Source: Ascarosepion bandense (Eukaryota > Mollusca > Cephalopoda > Sepiida > Sepiidae). From it: 64,000 nucleotides of DNA. The notes under the pieces are model-generated. The model saw nothing but the letters and a program-made list of their open reading frames with translations. It did no database searches and was not told the origin of the DNA. The stretch covers positions 5,355,644-5,419,643 of the forward strand of contig JBBBDQ010001153.1 in the NCBI GenBank assembly GCA_037127315.1, written 5' to 3'. How positions within the stretch are numbered: position 1 is the stretch's first letter; each line of letters starts with the position of its first letter. Both the position numbers and the translations under genes were made by a program. Shown one piece after another: positions 10,886 through 22,431 of the stretch.

Positions 10886-11350
10886 TTATTGATGGTCATT
10901 TGTATATAATGTGATTAACAAAGAAAAAAGTAACCTTGAATAATACTAATACCAACATCGAAAATAAAATAACCGATTTGTATTAATAAAATTATAATTG
11001 AGATCACAGAATTGCTTAATAATATTAGAGCTGTAAAATAATCGCTAATTAATGTTAAAATAATATGTACAGCTCGAATATTAGCAGCTAATCGAATTGA
11101 TAATGTAATAAGACATACTGTAATTCTTAAACTTTAAATAACATGTAAAAAAGGGATTAAAAAGTAAGAGTAGCTAAAGGTAATATAAAAGAAATTTTTG
11201 AATATTAATTTTTAATATATGATGAAATAATTAATGATAATCATAATGGAAGGGCAAGAGTAAAAGTTAGAGATCAGTGCCCTGTAGTACTAAAAACGTA
11301 AGGTATTAGTCCAAGTAAATTAAAATTAATAATTTTCTCCCCATCTGCTT
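10886..11350 (-). pseudogene. atp6: Nuclear mitochondrial insertion: atp6
   Basis: The minus strand under the mitochondrial code encodes ATP synthase subunit a. The N-terminal half reads NLLGLMPYVFSTTGHWSLTF and PLWLSLIISS, with TGA as Trp. After a frameshifted stretch, ITLSIRLAANIRAVHIILTL contains the essential Arg helix, and QIGYFIFDVG follows. The end TLYTNDHQ precedes a TAA at 10888-10886. Two frame shifts are present. The gene runs opposite to trnF, as in the presumed mollusc mitochondrial order. Confidence 0.9.
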
Positions 11351-13439
11351 GTCATCACACGTCATTAATTTCAACCCTCTGTGCTGAAGTAATAGTTTTA
11401 TTCTATTCTTGTGCTAAACATGACAGAACGCCCCACAATTTACTCCAGATCAGACAGTTTAGAGCTATATATTTGTTTCATGTGTATAAATAAATAAACA
11501 TTTATTTACGAACAGCATGACATCAAACTTATGTATGAACTGTTCTAAGAGAAAATGTAGTAAGGAGTTAAGAGTTCATTTGTTTTAGTGAAATGTAATT
11601 TGTGCATAAAAATGTAAGTCCATGTTTTCGCTGTGTGTATCAATATAGTAATAGCAATGTCTTGTTCCACTCTTTCTTTTGCGTTGACGGCTATTAGGTG
11701 AAGAGGAAGAAGGCGGGACAGAGAAACTGCATGCGAGAAGGTGAGGGAGTGCCAAAGTGTGTCACTGGGAGAGTTGTGTCCACTCAGCTGTTTGAAATAT
11801 TTCTTCTTTCATTGTAGCTCTGTTGAGCACTCTCTGCTTCTTTCTTTCTTTGACTGACTGGTCGAAATGTGTCGCCAAGTCGATTATTATTTTTGGGCGA
11901 GAAGACATATGACACGGTTCATTGAAAGTTCAATTTGTTGTTTTCTGTAAATCGCTCTCTTTTCATTGTTTAATAAATATTTTCACAGTAGCTCACGAAA
12001 TTTGCCTTGGTATATTTCTCAGCACGGGGGCAATCGTTTTATCCTATTGGTCAAAAAATTGATTTCACAGTGGATCACAAATTTGTAAACAGTGAAGCAA
12101 AGATAGTTATTTTTATGTTGTACTCACCAAATAATCTTTGAATTTTCTTTGCCTGATTAACAATATCAGTTCTGACAAATAAGAGTAGAATTATGCTTTT
12201 TTTAAAATTTCTGTATTTGTTTTTTTTCCTTTCTCTTCCTGTTTAACTTTTAATACCTCATCAACACCCCACAAACGTGTCAGGCTTTCTTTTCCTATCC
12301 GTTTGTTTTTTCCTCCTCCTCCATTGGTTCCATTACTTTTCTCCAAAGCCAAAATAAAGGAAAGAAATTGTCTTTCATTCTTCAGTACTGAAAAAGATAG
12401 GTATCGCCAGTCATTTTTTTAATACCTAAGTTTAAACTGAATGTTTAAAAATAAAAAATGTTCCCTTGAAGAGATTAAATTTACTAATTCCAGTAAGCAA
12501 AATACTCTGGTGTATTTCAAACCAAAATTATATTGATTGGAATCGACAATTTTTTTTTATTTAAAAAAATTTCAATTTTTTGGCCATTTTTCATCGATCG
12601 ACACATTTTTTAAACAGTAGCTAATTCTCGGTTTTAAAGAAATATTGAAAAACTTAAATATACCTTACTGAAATATTATTTTATTTAAATTAGCTAATTT
12701 AAATTTACCGTAATCTGATTTGAAACAAATATTACTTGCTTACTGTTTGAAATGTACTACAAAAGCGTTTCTTAATCACAGTAGATCTTTCATCAGAGTC
12801 ATCTGAGGTGACGAATGATTTAATAACAAACAGAAACTGCCAGAAACGCTAAATATGGCGGACAAACATGACATAATTGTATGTAATCGCAAGCTTCGAT
12901 TTTTGGTTTTTAACTACATAGTAAAATTAAAAATTTAACATAATATTTTCAGCAATTATATCATATTTTATAGAATTTTAGTTGGTTTAGTTTTATAGGT
13001 ATATGCTTACTGAATAAATAAAAATTAAAATAATATAAAACACTATAATTTTACAATTTAATAAGAAAAAATTAAGTTGAAATAAGCAAACTAACTCAAT
13101 TTATGAAATTCTGTGCTCAGTGGGAATTTAACAGAATAAAAGAAAGTATAATTTCAATGGTAGGATTAGCAAAAAGGCTATTGAAATATACAACAAAAAC
13201 AGACCAAACATGGGTTATAAAAAACAGAAAAAGGAAAGCTTTTTCACTTTCTGTAAGGTATCTACATTCAGAATTAATGTAAAAGATAAAGAAACTAGAA
13301 AATAAATTACTTTAAATTTTGGAAGCAGGATTTGGGAAGACTGTTGTTGAGTAATTAAAAAATACGTGGAAATGAAGAAGAATTCGTCACTGATTACAAA
13401 TGTTCATTTTAGTTTTTCTCTGTAAGGGGGACAACCTTT
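11351..13439. other. AT-rich intergenic/repeat-derived DNA
   Basis: No gene was recognised. 12460-12540 resembles 20870-20945 (shared AATTCCAGTAAG and nearby sequence), so part of this is an old dispersed repeat. A purine-rich, slightly GC-richer patch at 11690-11780 and an AATAAATATTTTCACAG near 11970 could belong to an old LTR, but no partner copy was found. Confidence 0.4.
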
Positions 13440-14165
13440 GAATTTTAATAATAGATATCAAGTAAGGCCACCTGCACAAATAAAATATGAGTAATCAGCA
13501 TTCACACAATTGAAATGTTTTAGTTATTTTAAAAATCTATTGGCTAAATTATTTGTATTAAGCTTTTCAATTTTCTATTAGAAAATATTGTCATCACGCT
13601 TAAATTTAACAACCCAGCGTTAACGATGAAGGAGGAAATTTTAAAAGCATTTTGAAACTTTATAAAAATAATTATAATAAAAAATAATAAAAATAAACCC
13701 AATTCTTGCAAAAATTCATTATTCATTGAATTTTTTTCTCTTCAGACTATGATAAGCTTAATATATATTGTTTATAAAACCAATTAAAAGTTTAACTAAA
13801 TAAAAAAATGGCATAGTTTTATTGCATGTTTGTTTTCACAATTCAGAGTAGATTCTATAAAAATGGGATAATTTAGAAGCAAAAAAACAACAGATGATTA
13901 GCATTCCCCAATGACTCCTGAGTTTAATTAATAGTATGTTTATGGAGAAACGATCACAGATTTCTAGACATTTCAGGAAATTGGTGGGTAGGTGAGGGTA
14001 ACATCTGTAAAAAAAGATTTTTACCAAGATTTTCGTAAAATAATTTTTCAAACATTATTTCAGTCAATTGTGAATAAGTCCTAAAACTTTCATCAAAATC
14101 GGACCATTATTTTATTTTTGCAATAATTTCCAAATTAATGCGTCTTTACCGGCAAAAAAATGACT
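13440..14165 (-). repeat. Dispersed AT-rich repeat family R2, minus copy
   Basis: In reverse complement this matches 25020-25640 and parts of 31890-32290. Shared landmarks are a TTTGGAAATT...GCA...AAATAA block, a following segment describing 'aaactttcatcaaaa', a CC-rich CACC(C)CACC patch near 13985, and CATTGGGGAATGCTAA near 13905. It has no coding potential. At least four copies exist in the window. Confidence 0.6.
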
Positions 14166-14272
14166 TGCGTAATATTTTAGTGTAGAGAGTTGGTTAATGT
14201 TTCTTTTGTTCGTCCTTGTGTCAGACATAACCGAACACCCTACAGCTTACAAGTTTTATGTTGAATAATATT

Positions 14273-14910
14273 CATCAGAAGGGTTTTCATCAAAAGGTTG
14301 GTTGTCGGCAATTGGAATGTATGTATTAGTGTAGAAGAGTGGAATAATAAAATATACACTTTGAATGTAAAATAGCAATTTATTAAAAGAAGGAATAACA
14401 AGAATTGTAGAAATTAGTGTTCAATTATAAACCTTAGTAAGTAGCTATGAGTAGAGTTCGTGTTCAATGATAAAGATGTTTGTAGCGGTAATTGTTGAGA
14501 TAGAGAGGAGAAAGAGAGAGAAAAGAGGGGGGGGGGCAATATCTGGGTCACTCGAAGTTGAGAGTTACATCTTAGATGTGTGTCAGCAAACCGCCTCCTC
14601 TGAAATGACCGCTGTGACCGCTTAGAGACCATCCTTAAATAGACGTGGGGTGGATCAGAAACGGTTTTTTTTCTTTAGCTATGGAAAAACCGTTTCTCTG
14701 ATGTATTTTGAATTTTGCGATTTGATGACCAATGAGGATCCATAGTTCTGCTACAGGTCCGTAAAAGGAATTTGATATTTATTTATTTATTTTTGTTTAC
14801 CTCCGGAACTTCTGCGCGGAGCCCAGATGCGCAAAGACCAGTTTGGGTTATTTGCTTTCTGGATCTCTGATAGCAAACATCCGGTCCCTCGCATGCTCGG
14901 TATCATCACA
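14273..14910 (-). mobile_element. LTR-like repeat, diverged minus-strand copy 3
   Basis: On the minus strand it begins TGTGATGATACCGAGCATGC and continues with CCGGATGTTTGCTAT, closely resembling the start of the two LTR-like repeats at 9864 and 26212. It then diverges. It keeps a CATTGGTCAT CCAAT-type box, a CTATTTAAGGA TATA-like box (about 14640) and an AATAAA (about 14375). ATATT at 14268-14272 and 14911-14915 may be a 5-bp target duplication. A polyG run of 11 occurs at about 14526-14536. Confidence 0.5.
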
Positions 14911-15057
14911 ATATTACGTCACTCACGGACGAAAGAAAAACAAGGTTTTCTACCAAAACTTCAAACGAGTTAGAAAGAATTAAACTTTTTTTAAAATAAT
15001 TAAAAAATACTTTGATCTACCTTCTTAATAATGACATAACCATTTTCCTGATAAAAC

Positions 15058-15430
15058 ACTATGCTGTTTTTTCAGCGACTTATTGGAGGTAACTCCAATA
15101 AAAATCGCTAAAACAGCATAGTATGAATAAAAAATGCCCCAAACCTAATAAAAACGAATTTTTTCAATAAAAATGTTTATATTATTATTATTAAGAGGAA
15201 AGAAGTTTTTAATTATTTTTTGAAACTTTTTAATGCTTTCTAACACGTTCGAAATTTTTGTTAAAATCTTGTTTTCTTTACGTCATCGCCATCCGCAACT
15301 TTTGACACTGATTTTTGCGCTTTTTTCTGTTAAAAAACACATGTATTTGGAAATTCTGTAAAAATCAAGTAATTGTTAGATTTATGAAAATTCTTATTTA
15401 TGGTCATACGTAGAAGCTGTCATAGCTTCG
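15058..15430 (+). repeat. R2 repeat, plus copy starting at a 65-bp hairpin
   Basis: 15058-15122 is a near-palindrome. The left arm starts ACTATGCTGTTTTTTCAGCG, the right arm ends CGCTAAAACAGCATAGT, and the loop is about 4 nt. Downstream to about 15430 it matches 24835-25130 and 31725-31990 (TTTATATTATTATTATTAAG, then TGGAAATTCT). The hairpin may be an element terminus where two copies meet head to head. Confidence 0.6.
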
Positions 15431-15835
15431 TCATTCAACAGTCCATCAAACGTTCGATCAGATGAACACAACCAATCGTTAATAATTGTTTGTTTGATCT
15501 AAGTAAGTAATATTTCTTTAAAATCAGATTCATTTAACTTTCAATTTTCTAATTTTACTAAAATAATGTGTCACAAATCTTTTGAAATATTTTAGTTTGT
15601 TTACAAATTTTTTTAAATTAATAAAACGGCCGCTTTTAAGAAATTTTAAGAAATCGAAATTAAATGTGACATTCCAATATATATAATTTCTATCAGATAT
15701 ACACCAGAATTTCTAACTTAATGGAAATAATAAATTTAATCATAAACTTTTAATGAAATCTTCCACAAATGTTTTTCATTTTAAACTTAGGAATCGAAAA
15801 TTTCTACCGAAATATTGGAGGTACCTATAAAAACA

Positions 15836-17961
15836 AACTATAAATGTAAGAATCTACGTAAGAAAGACAAACGAAAAGGCAAGCCAACTAATAAACTATA
15901 AAAGCAATTATGAAACTAACTAAGAAATAAAAAAGGAAAACAATGAAAGTACTAAACAAAATTATACAGCAAAAATGAATTACAAAAGAAAGAAAATAAT
16001 AAACTCCCTAAAAACGTACGAAACTAATAATGACTTCAATATCGTGTCTTGTTAAAATTTGGCGGGGGGGGGATCTAAGGGGAATAACTTTAATGAATAC
16101 TTAAAAAGAATGGAATGACTGGCTATTAATTATTTCATTGGATTGTCATTTAAAAACAGTAATTTCCCTTGCTTTTAGGACGCCATTTTCAAAGGCTATT
16201 TCGGAAAATCATCTTTCTTTGTCACTGTTGTTTGCCAAGTACCTTCTAAGAAAAAACTAATGAAACGATGAAGGTAGCTAAAAAAGGAAAATACGACAGA
16301 ACGAATATATGAAACGGCCTAAGTAAGAAAAAAATTATAAAATAACCAAAATACAAATAAATGAAAGAGACTGATAGAGAAAACAAAATAATACCTAAGA
16401 TAAAAAAGAAACTAAGACAGAAAACAATAAAAAATTAATCTAATCATTAAATTGAGAATCTACGTATGAAAAACAAAAAAAAGGAGAAACAAACAAAGAG
16501 ACTAAAAAATGAAACAGACTAAGAAAGAAAAAAGGAAAAACAGAAATAAAAGAAAATATACAAATTGTAAGATTTAAAATAATAAGAATCATAAATAAAA
16601 TCGATTATAAAATTGACTTTAAAATTGTTTCCTACAAAAAGTTGGGGGAGGTATAATGTAAGGGAGATAGGTTTCAGTGAGTGTTAAACAGAGTGATTTC
16701 CCTTATAATGTCTCGCAGTTATTTAATTTTTGTATTAATAGTTGAAAATTGTAATTTACCCTGAAATGACTACATGGTATTTATTGTAGCCTATTTCTTG
16801 TTGGCACTTTAAGAAAATTCATTTTTTTATTTTTATCTCGATGAATTTTCGTCCATTTTTTTCAATATTAATAATAAATAGGACTAGTACCCAATTCTAT
16901 AACTCAGTCTCTCAATATCTGCGTCCTTTAAAACAATTATTTGCTAACCAAAATCGATAAAAGAAAGAATTAAAATGAATCTAAATAAAAGGCGAAACTG
17001 TGGCAAAAATAAAATAAAAGACTATGACACAAAGAAATTGAAAAATGATTGAATAAAATATTAAATTAAAACAGAATGAAGAAACTAACAGAGAAAATTA
17101 GTATAATATTTTCAAAAATAAATTTAAGGTAATACAAAAATTAATAATCTGCAATTGAAATAAAACCTGAGAAATAAAGACAGAAAATAACTCATAATGC
17201 AATAAAAAAAATGAATTTAGTATAGTTACTTTCATAGACAGAGGTTAATAGGAGGGTAGTAACTTTAAGTGTTAGTTATATAGAGTGATTTCAATTACAA
17301 TGACTGACTGTTATTTAATTAATAAAATAGACAAAGAACAAGAAAAAAAGAAAGAGAGGAGAGAAGGAAAAATAGAGAAAGATTGAAAGAAACAAAGAGA
17401 AGAGATGCGAATAAAAATGAGTGGGAGAAAGAAAAGTGGAAATTAAAAGATAATTAAGATAGGAGATAAGAGTTAAGAAAAAAATGAGTAAGAAAAAAGA
17501 AAGAAGAGATATTAATAAAAAAAAGAGGGTAGAAATAAAAGTGGAAATTAAGAAATAATTGATGGGAAATAAAGAGGGAAAAAGAAAATAGAAAGAAAAG
17601 AGGAAGAATGAAAGGACTAAAGAAAGAGATTCTAATTAAGAAGAGTGGAAATTAAGGGGAGATAAGGAGAAAGAAAGAAGAATGTTAATAAAAAAGGGGA
17701 AAAGAAGAAGTTACAAAGAAAAGTGGAAATTAAAAAATAATTGAGGGAAAATAGAGAAAAACGAGGAAAAAGAAAAAGACAAAGAAGAAAATAGAAAGAA
17801 CAGAAATGTTGGAAAGAAAGAAAGGGTCGAAAAAGAATTTAAAAAAGGATATGTTCAAGAAAAAAACGATTAATATTTAATTGGAAATTAAGACTCGCTC
17901 AAAATACAAAAAAGGTTAATCTGTACATAAAGTCGGGGATAGGTTTATCCTATTCATCATT
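15836..17961 (+). repeat. ~2.1-kb repeat R3 (inverted partner at 60532-62680)
   Basis: Reverse-complement similarity to 60532-62680 runs through many landmarks. Examples are GAATCTACGTAAGAAAGACA (15850) against its complement near 62645, AGGACGCCATTTTCAAAG (16178) against 62235, and GTGCCAACAAGAAATAGG-type sequence against 16795. Internally it holds about three units with a ~590-bp period, marked by a G-rich run followed by 'aactttaatgaatac' or similar at 16060, 16645 and 17240. No ORF was found. Confidence 0.7.
17330..17880 (+). repeat. Purine-rich (GAAA-type) low-complexity tract
   Basis: About 550 bp are nearly all A and G (AAAGAAAG, GAGAGAAGG). The inverted partner is the pyrimidine-rich tract at 60605-61090. 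It belongs to repeat R3. Confidence 0.8.
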
Positions 17962-18029
17962 CAGTCAGTTAAGTGCCATATGTGATAGAAGCTTGGGCGA
18001 GCATGTCTCAAAAGAGACATGACTGACTG
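17962..18029 (-). repeat. ~70-bp hairpin repeat bounded by CAGTCAGT/ACTGACTG
   Basis: The unit begins CAGTCAGT and ends ACTGACTG, inverted copies of each other. Next to one end is a perfect stem CATGTCTC/GAGACATG with loop AAAA. The centre contains GTGCCATATGTGATAGAAG and GGGCGAGC. Similar units occur at 26178-26996 (split by an LTR-like element) and 60483-60531 (one end lost). It may be a miniature inverted-repeat element or a terminal part of repeat R3. Confidence 0.55.
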
Positions 18030-18259
18030 CAGAAGATTATCCCGCAGTGGTTGACTAGTTTCCAAACTGTCCTGTTATTTAACCCATAACTGGGGGAAGA
18101 AACTGGCTAATACCTTTCCTACGTGGACTGCCTGTATATGAAGATGGCAAAATTGTTAGTCATTTAGAGTTTGTTTAAATACACTCATTTGAAACTGCAT
18201 CTCGCAAGGGGTTTTTTAGCTATTTAGCTCACTTTTCTCGACTTGTACCGTCTGAAGCA

Positions 18260-19065
18260 GCTAGCCGCGGGAGGGAGAAGTTCATTTGGTATTGAAGAGG
18301 TTCGGTAGGGGAAAGTCTCCGGGATTTGATAATCTACCCTCTGAATTGGTAGCATATCCTTGTATAGACTTTGACATAGGTCTACAACAACTGTTTCCGT
18401 CAAGGTTTTTTGCCTGACTGGGTTTCCAGAGCTGTGATCACGCTGTAGAAAAAAGTGACGGGTGTGGGATGTTTAGACGATTACAGGCCCATAACTCTGC
18501 TAAATACAGAGTTAAATATTTTTACCAAGATCCTGACGGAGCGCTTTCAGACATTTCCCGAGATTCTGTTGGGACCCGAACAGACTTGTTCTATAAGAGG
18601 ACGAACAATTCATAGCAAAATGCACGATCCTAGAGGGTATACAAGACGACGAGCAAGAAATGCTGATCAATCTGGATCAGTCCAAGGCATTTAACAGGGT
18701 TTTCCATCGATATCTGGCAGCTGTCCTGTAGACCGCTGGATTCAAAGCCGATTTTTGCAAGTGGATTAGCCTACTGAATCGCTCCTCCAGAGCTGTGGTA
18801 CAGTGAACGGAAAGCGGTTGGGCTCTTTTGCGCTGTGTTAGGGTTCGTCAGGTTGCCCGCTGTCGCCCATACTTTTATTTTTAAGAAGGCGATCGAGCGC
18901 TTTTTGTTCGACTTCTTGTGGAACGGACGCAAGCATGAGTTCAACAAAGAAGTCTGCGCCAAACGTCCGAGTCAAAGGGAAACTGGGAATGCCACACGTG
19001 GAGTGTTACTGACACACCTCGAGGTTGGCTTTCCTATGTCGCATCTTGACAGAGGATTCGATTTT
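18260..19065 (+). pseudogene. LINE reverse transcriptase, internally deleted (Tx1/L1-like)
   Basis: Upstream frame: GKSPGFDNLPSEL (about 18315). Main frame: LDDYRPITLLNTELNIFTKI and LLGPEQTCSIRGRTIHSKMH, RT motifs of L1/Tx1-type LINEs. DQSKAFNRVFHRYLAAVL (about 18675-18730) holds the motif-A region. After about 18840 it jumps to FLFDFLWNGRKHEFNKEVCA, the C-terminal domain after RT, so the YxDD core is deleted. Two or more frameshifts. It may belong to the family whose ORF1 copies lie at 33.0 and 43.1 kb, but this is not shown. Confidence 0.75.
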
Positions 19066-19811
19066 GGAGAGGAGTATCAGGGAAGCTTTCTCTTCATGGA
19101 TATTTTTTACCTTCAGTCATAGTGTTAACCGTTGAAACATGATGAAATCAATTCTTTTAGTCAACCATTAAGGGTCAGAGAAAAAGATGCGAAGAAAGAA
19201 AGGAAAATGTCTGACACAATTCTTTTTCACGTATCATTTTTTATTTTTCCCATATTATGAAAATCAATATTTTTCGAGAATTACTTATCTCGACTCATAT
19301 TGTCAAATCATCAAAAAATCTTTCTCAAAAACAACAGAAAAAGTAACAATAATTATTTGTATTTTCAAAAAAATATCAAAATTTATCTCGTATAACACTC
19401 AATGGATTGGGGTTTTTGAAAGATTATTTCTAAAGAAACGTGAATCAAGTAAGTCATTAAATTTGGTTAATTTTTAAAAATATAAGGACTAATGATTTAA
19501 GTAAAAATTATCAGTTATTTCTTTTTGTGTTTGTTTTTCAAGAGAGTTCATCCGAACATAGACATGAAATAAATGATATATGGATTTGGTTAAAGTATAC
19601 CACTAAATTCTTTAAGCAAACGAAGACGTAGAAAAGACGATTTTCTACCCTGCTCTGGCTTTTATTAATCCAGGAGAATTATGTTACGTAAATTAATCAG
19701 TGTAAAAGTTTAGGTCATATCAAGCCTTGTTTGATGTCAAGATGGATAAGTGCGCATTTCATTTTTGTTATAAAATATTATAATATAAAAGATGTATTTC
19801 GCCATTCGTCG
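19066..19811 (+). other. AT-rich DNA, no gene recognised
   Basis: A 96-codon open stretch at 19187-19477 is rich in Phe, Ile and Lys, as expected by chance in AT-rich DNA. It shows no motif. No repeat partner was spotted inside the window. Confidence 0.35.
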
Positions 19812-19857
19812 TTAGTTGCTCAGTGGTATGTTGCTAGATAATTGCGGTTTCGATTCC
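19812..19857 (+). other. tRNA-like Pol III promoter (SINE head or tRNA relic)
   Basis: TTAGTTGCTCAGTGG (19812-19826) resembles an A box and GGTTTCGATTCC (19846-19857) resembles a B box with one extra T, at a tRNA-like distance. The surrounding sequence does not fold into a clear acceptor stem, so this is a tRNA-derived SINE head or a decayed tRNA gene. Confidence 0.45.
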
Positions 19858-20329
19858 AGGTCTTGGAACTTATGTCCTTTTTTGGTTTTATTATTACAAA
19901 TAATCTTCAGTTTATAAACGCATAAGTGTGTCTAGTGGGTATTCCCCTGGTGGGGTAGCGGTAAGATCTATGCGAATTGTCTCAAATATTAAGCGTTTGA
20001 AAACTGTAAGAGTCCGTACTATAGGTTGGATACTAAGAGCACAGATTGATTGGCCCAACGTTTGTGGTGGTGGGGGACATTCAGTAAAGGATTCGTTTTT
20101 TTACGAATCCATTAATGAATAGTCTTCTTCCTTTAAGCTGACGTGCTTAGTGTTGACCAGAGGCAGGCCCCTTTTACCCAGGTTTTGCATTTGAACTACT
20201 TTTGGAAATTAGGTTATTTAATGTTTATTAGAATGACTTCATCCATAATACCACATATTCCTTGACAGAGTTTGTGGTGGATCCAAATCATCTCTAAGAT
20301 GTTTCTCTGTCCGAGAACAGCTATGCAAT

Positions 20330-20520
20330 TGAAAATAATACTGCGACAGGCCAAATATCTTAAATACATAAAAAAAACAAAATGGCGTTTAGAATTGCAT
20401 TAGCCAATCAGATTTAGTTTGTCTGTGCGTGGCGCGCGCTTTTCATTTCTGTCTTTCCTGCACCAACGTTATGATAAGTCCTTCACATTTCCACACGACA
20501 TAACTGCAATATTGTTTAAA
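20330..20520 (+). repeat. Dispersed repeat with CCAAT motif; inverted partner at ~54080-54230
   Basis: GCATTAGCCAATC (about 20397), CTTTCCTGCAC (about 20452) and ATGATAAGTCCTT (about 20470) occur in the same order, reverse complemented, at 54080-54230. It is noncoding. The element type is unknown. Confidence 0.5.
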
Positions 20521-21179
20521 CTGATTGATAAGTTAAACGTCAACTAAATCTCTGAAAAAGCAGCATAGTTCGAAGAAAAAGTCTCTGAAATTGATAAAAA
20601 TATAGTTTTACAATGAAGTATTTTTTTTTGTCTTTGGTTCCTCATTTTAATTAATTGTGGATGTAGGTGCTGAAAATAATGATAATTTTAATTTGTATTA
20701 CCCGAATAGTATGAAAATATCTTCATAATTGAACTTAAAAATTTTCACAATAAAAGATTGTGTTTATTAAAATTGGAGAATTATCTTGTCTGTTCATTTT
20801 CGTAACTAATGTTTGGGAAGTACCTACCTCACCATTAATGTATTTTAACAGACAAACGACAACGAAAAAAAATCTGATTAAATTTAGCAATTCCAGTAAG
20901 TAAAATACACTACTATATTTAAAACAGAAATTATGATTGGCCCATTTTTTTATGAAGAAACTGAAAAATATATGCTCAACACGACTAAAAACTGAATAAA
21001 ATGAATAGTTTTATTTAAAGTTTATGATATTTCAATTAGTATTATTAAGCTGATTGAATTTTTTTATTGGCTTATTTTTTACACATCTCTTTAAGAATTA
21101 AATACTTGTCGTATTTTGATGAAAATTTGTGTAACTGACTGAAATTATTTTTAGAATATCTTGATAAGAACATTTTTAC

Positions 21180-22117
21180 TGAGTAATATTAGTAAACGGT
21201 CCCCGAATGTATATACAGATTAATCTACTTAGTCTTTTAAATGACTCTTAATTCCCAAGTTATTTAAACTGTTAGTAATTTTCTTTTTAATTTTTAATAA
21301 GATTAACGGAGCCCCAACTTCATGTAGCGTTTAATGTTCTTTGTATTTAGAATTATTTTAATTTTAAGATAAAGGGAACCCGACTTTATGTAAAATGCTA
21401 TGAAATTAATTTAACAAAACTTTTTTTTGAAAGAAAAATGTTACCAACAAAAATACACGAAGGAGAAAATACTACCAGCATTATATCTGACTCTCAACGA
21501 AAAACAAAATTACATTGAAAGTATATTCTTTTCATACAAATCTATTGTACAAATTTCGTAGATATTAAATGACACATTGAGGTTGATATGCCGTTAAACT
21601 AACCAAACAAAACAGTTTTATGAAGATAAACTGAACCCCGACTTCATGGAAAGATTAATACTTTTTCGTATTTTGAATGACTCTCAAGTTCCAAGTAATT
21701 TAAATTATTTGAAATTTCTTTCAAAATGTAAATTATGAATAAGCTACACGGGGCCCAAACTTATATAAAGAATAATGTTCTTTGTATTTTGGATGACTGT
21801 TAATATTCAAGTAATTCAAACTACTAGCAATTTTCTTTCTAAATTATTATGAATAACTTAAAGGTAAACTCATCTTCATGTAAAGATTAATATTGTTTGT
21901 ATTTTGAATGACTTAAAATTTCCAAGTAATTTAAACTCTGAGCTGGTCCTGTGTATGACCGTAAACTGCGTTTGGTCTCAGGGCCCCAGCAATGGGTAAA
22001 TAGTTAACCCCCAAACCGAGATCAAAATGCGATGAAAAATAATACCAACAGAAATAATTCTCGGAAGGAAAACTGTTACCAACAAAAGTACTTGAAAGAA
22101 AAAATTATTACCGGCAA
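21180..22117 (+). repeat. ~110-bp tandem repeat array, block 1
   Basis: Units carry the ordered landmarks AGATTAATCTTCTTTGTATT, TTGAATGACTCTTAATT, CCAAGTAATTTAAACT, then a TTTTATTTCTAA-type run and CCCCGACTTTATGTA. Successive landmarks are about 105-120 bp apart. Units are strongly diverged. The Tc1/mariner element at 22120 lies in this block's right flank. Confidence 0.7.
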
Positions 22118-22119
22118 TA

Positions 22120-22318
22120 CAGTGCGCGCCAGAATTATATGTAATCGATTTTTTTGTTCTAACTCCGACAGTTTTTAATAAAAGTTAGTGAAACTTGGCA
22201 CGTTATATGACAACATTAACACATGTGCAGATCTAAAATTCTAAGCTAATCTGTGCAATGATAAACAAATGGCAGCTATTTTGGTGAATTGCAGCCTGTT
22301 TCAGCGTGCCAACTTTAT
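22120..22318. repeat. Left terminal inverted repeat of the Tc1/mariner element
   Basis: It pairs with 23462-23659 over nearly its whole length. Shared blocks include TAGTGAAACTTGGCACGTTA, CAGATCTAAAATTCTAAGCT and CTGTTTCAGCGTGCCAACTT (right copy complemented). Differences are scattered substitutions and small indels. Confidence 0.85.
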
Positions 22319-22431
22319 ATGCCAATCATTGCTAAAGTGTCAAATATGGTGAAGTGGTGACAGAAAATTAGAACATTGATTATTTTAGGAATATGTAATT
22401 TGAGAACAACAATAATACAGAACAAACATCT

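Noticed and set aside
19951..19975. Second A-box-like GGTGGGGTAGCGGTAAG
   Set aside because: No B box at a suitable distance and no tRNA fold, so not called as a second tRNA or SINE.
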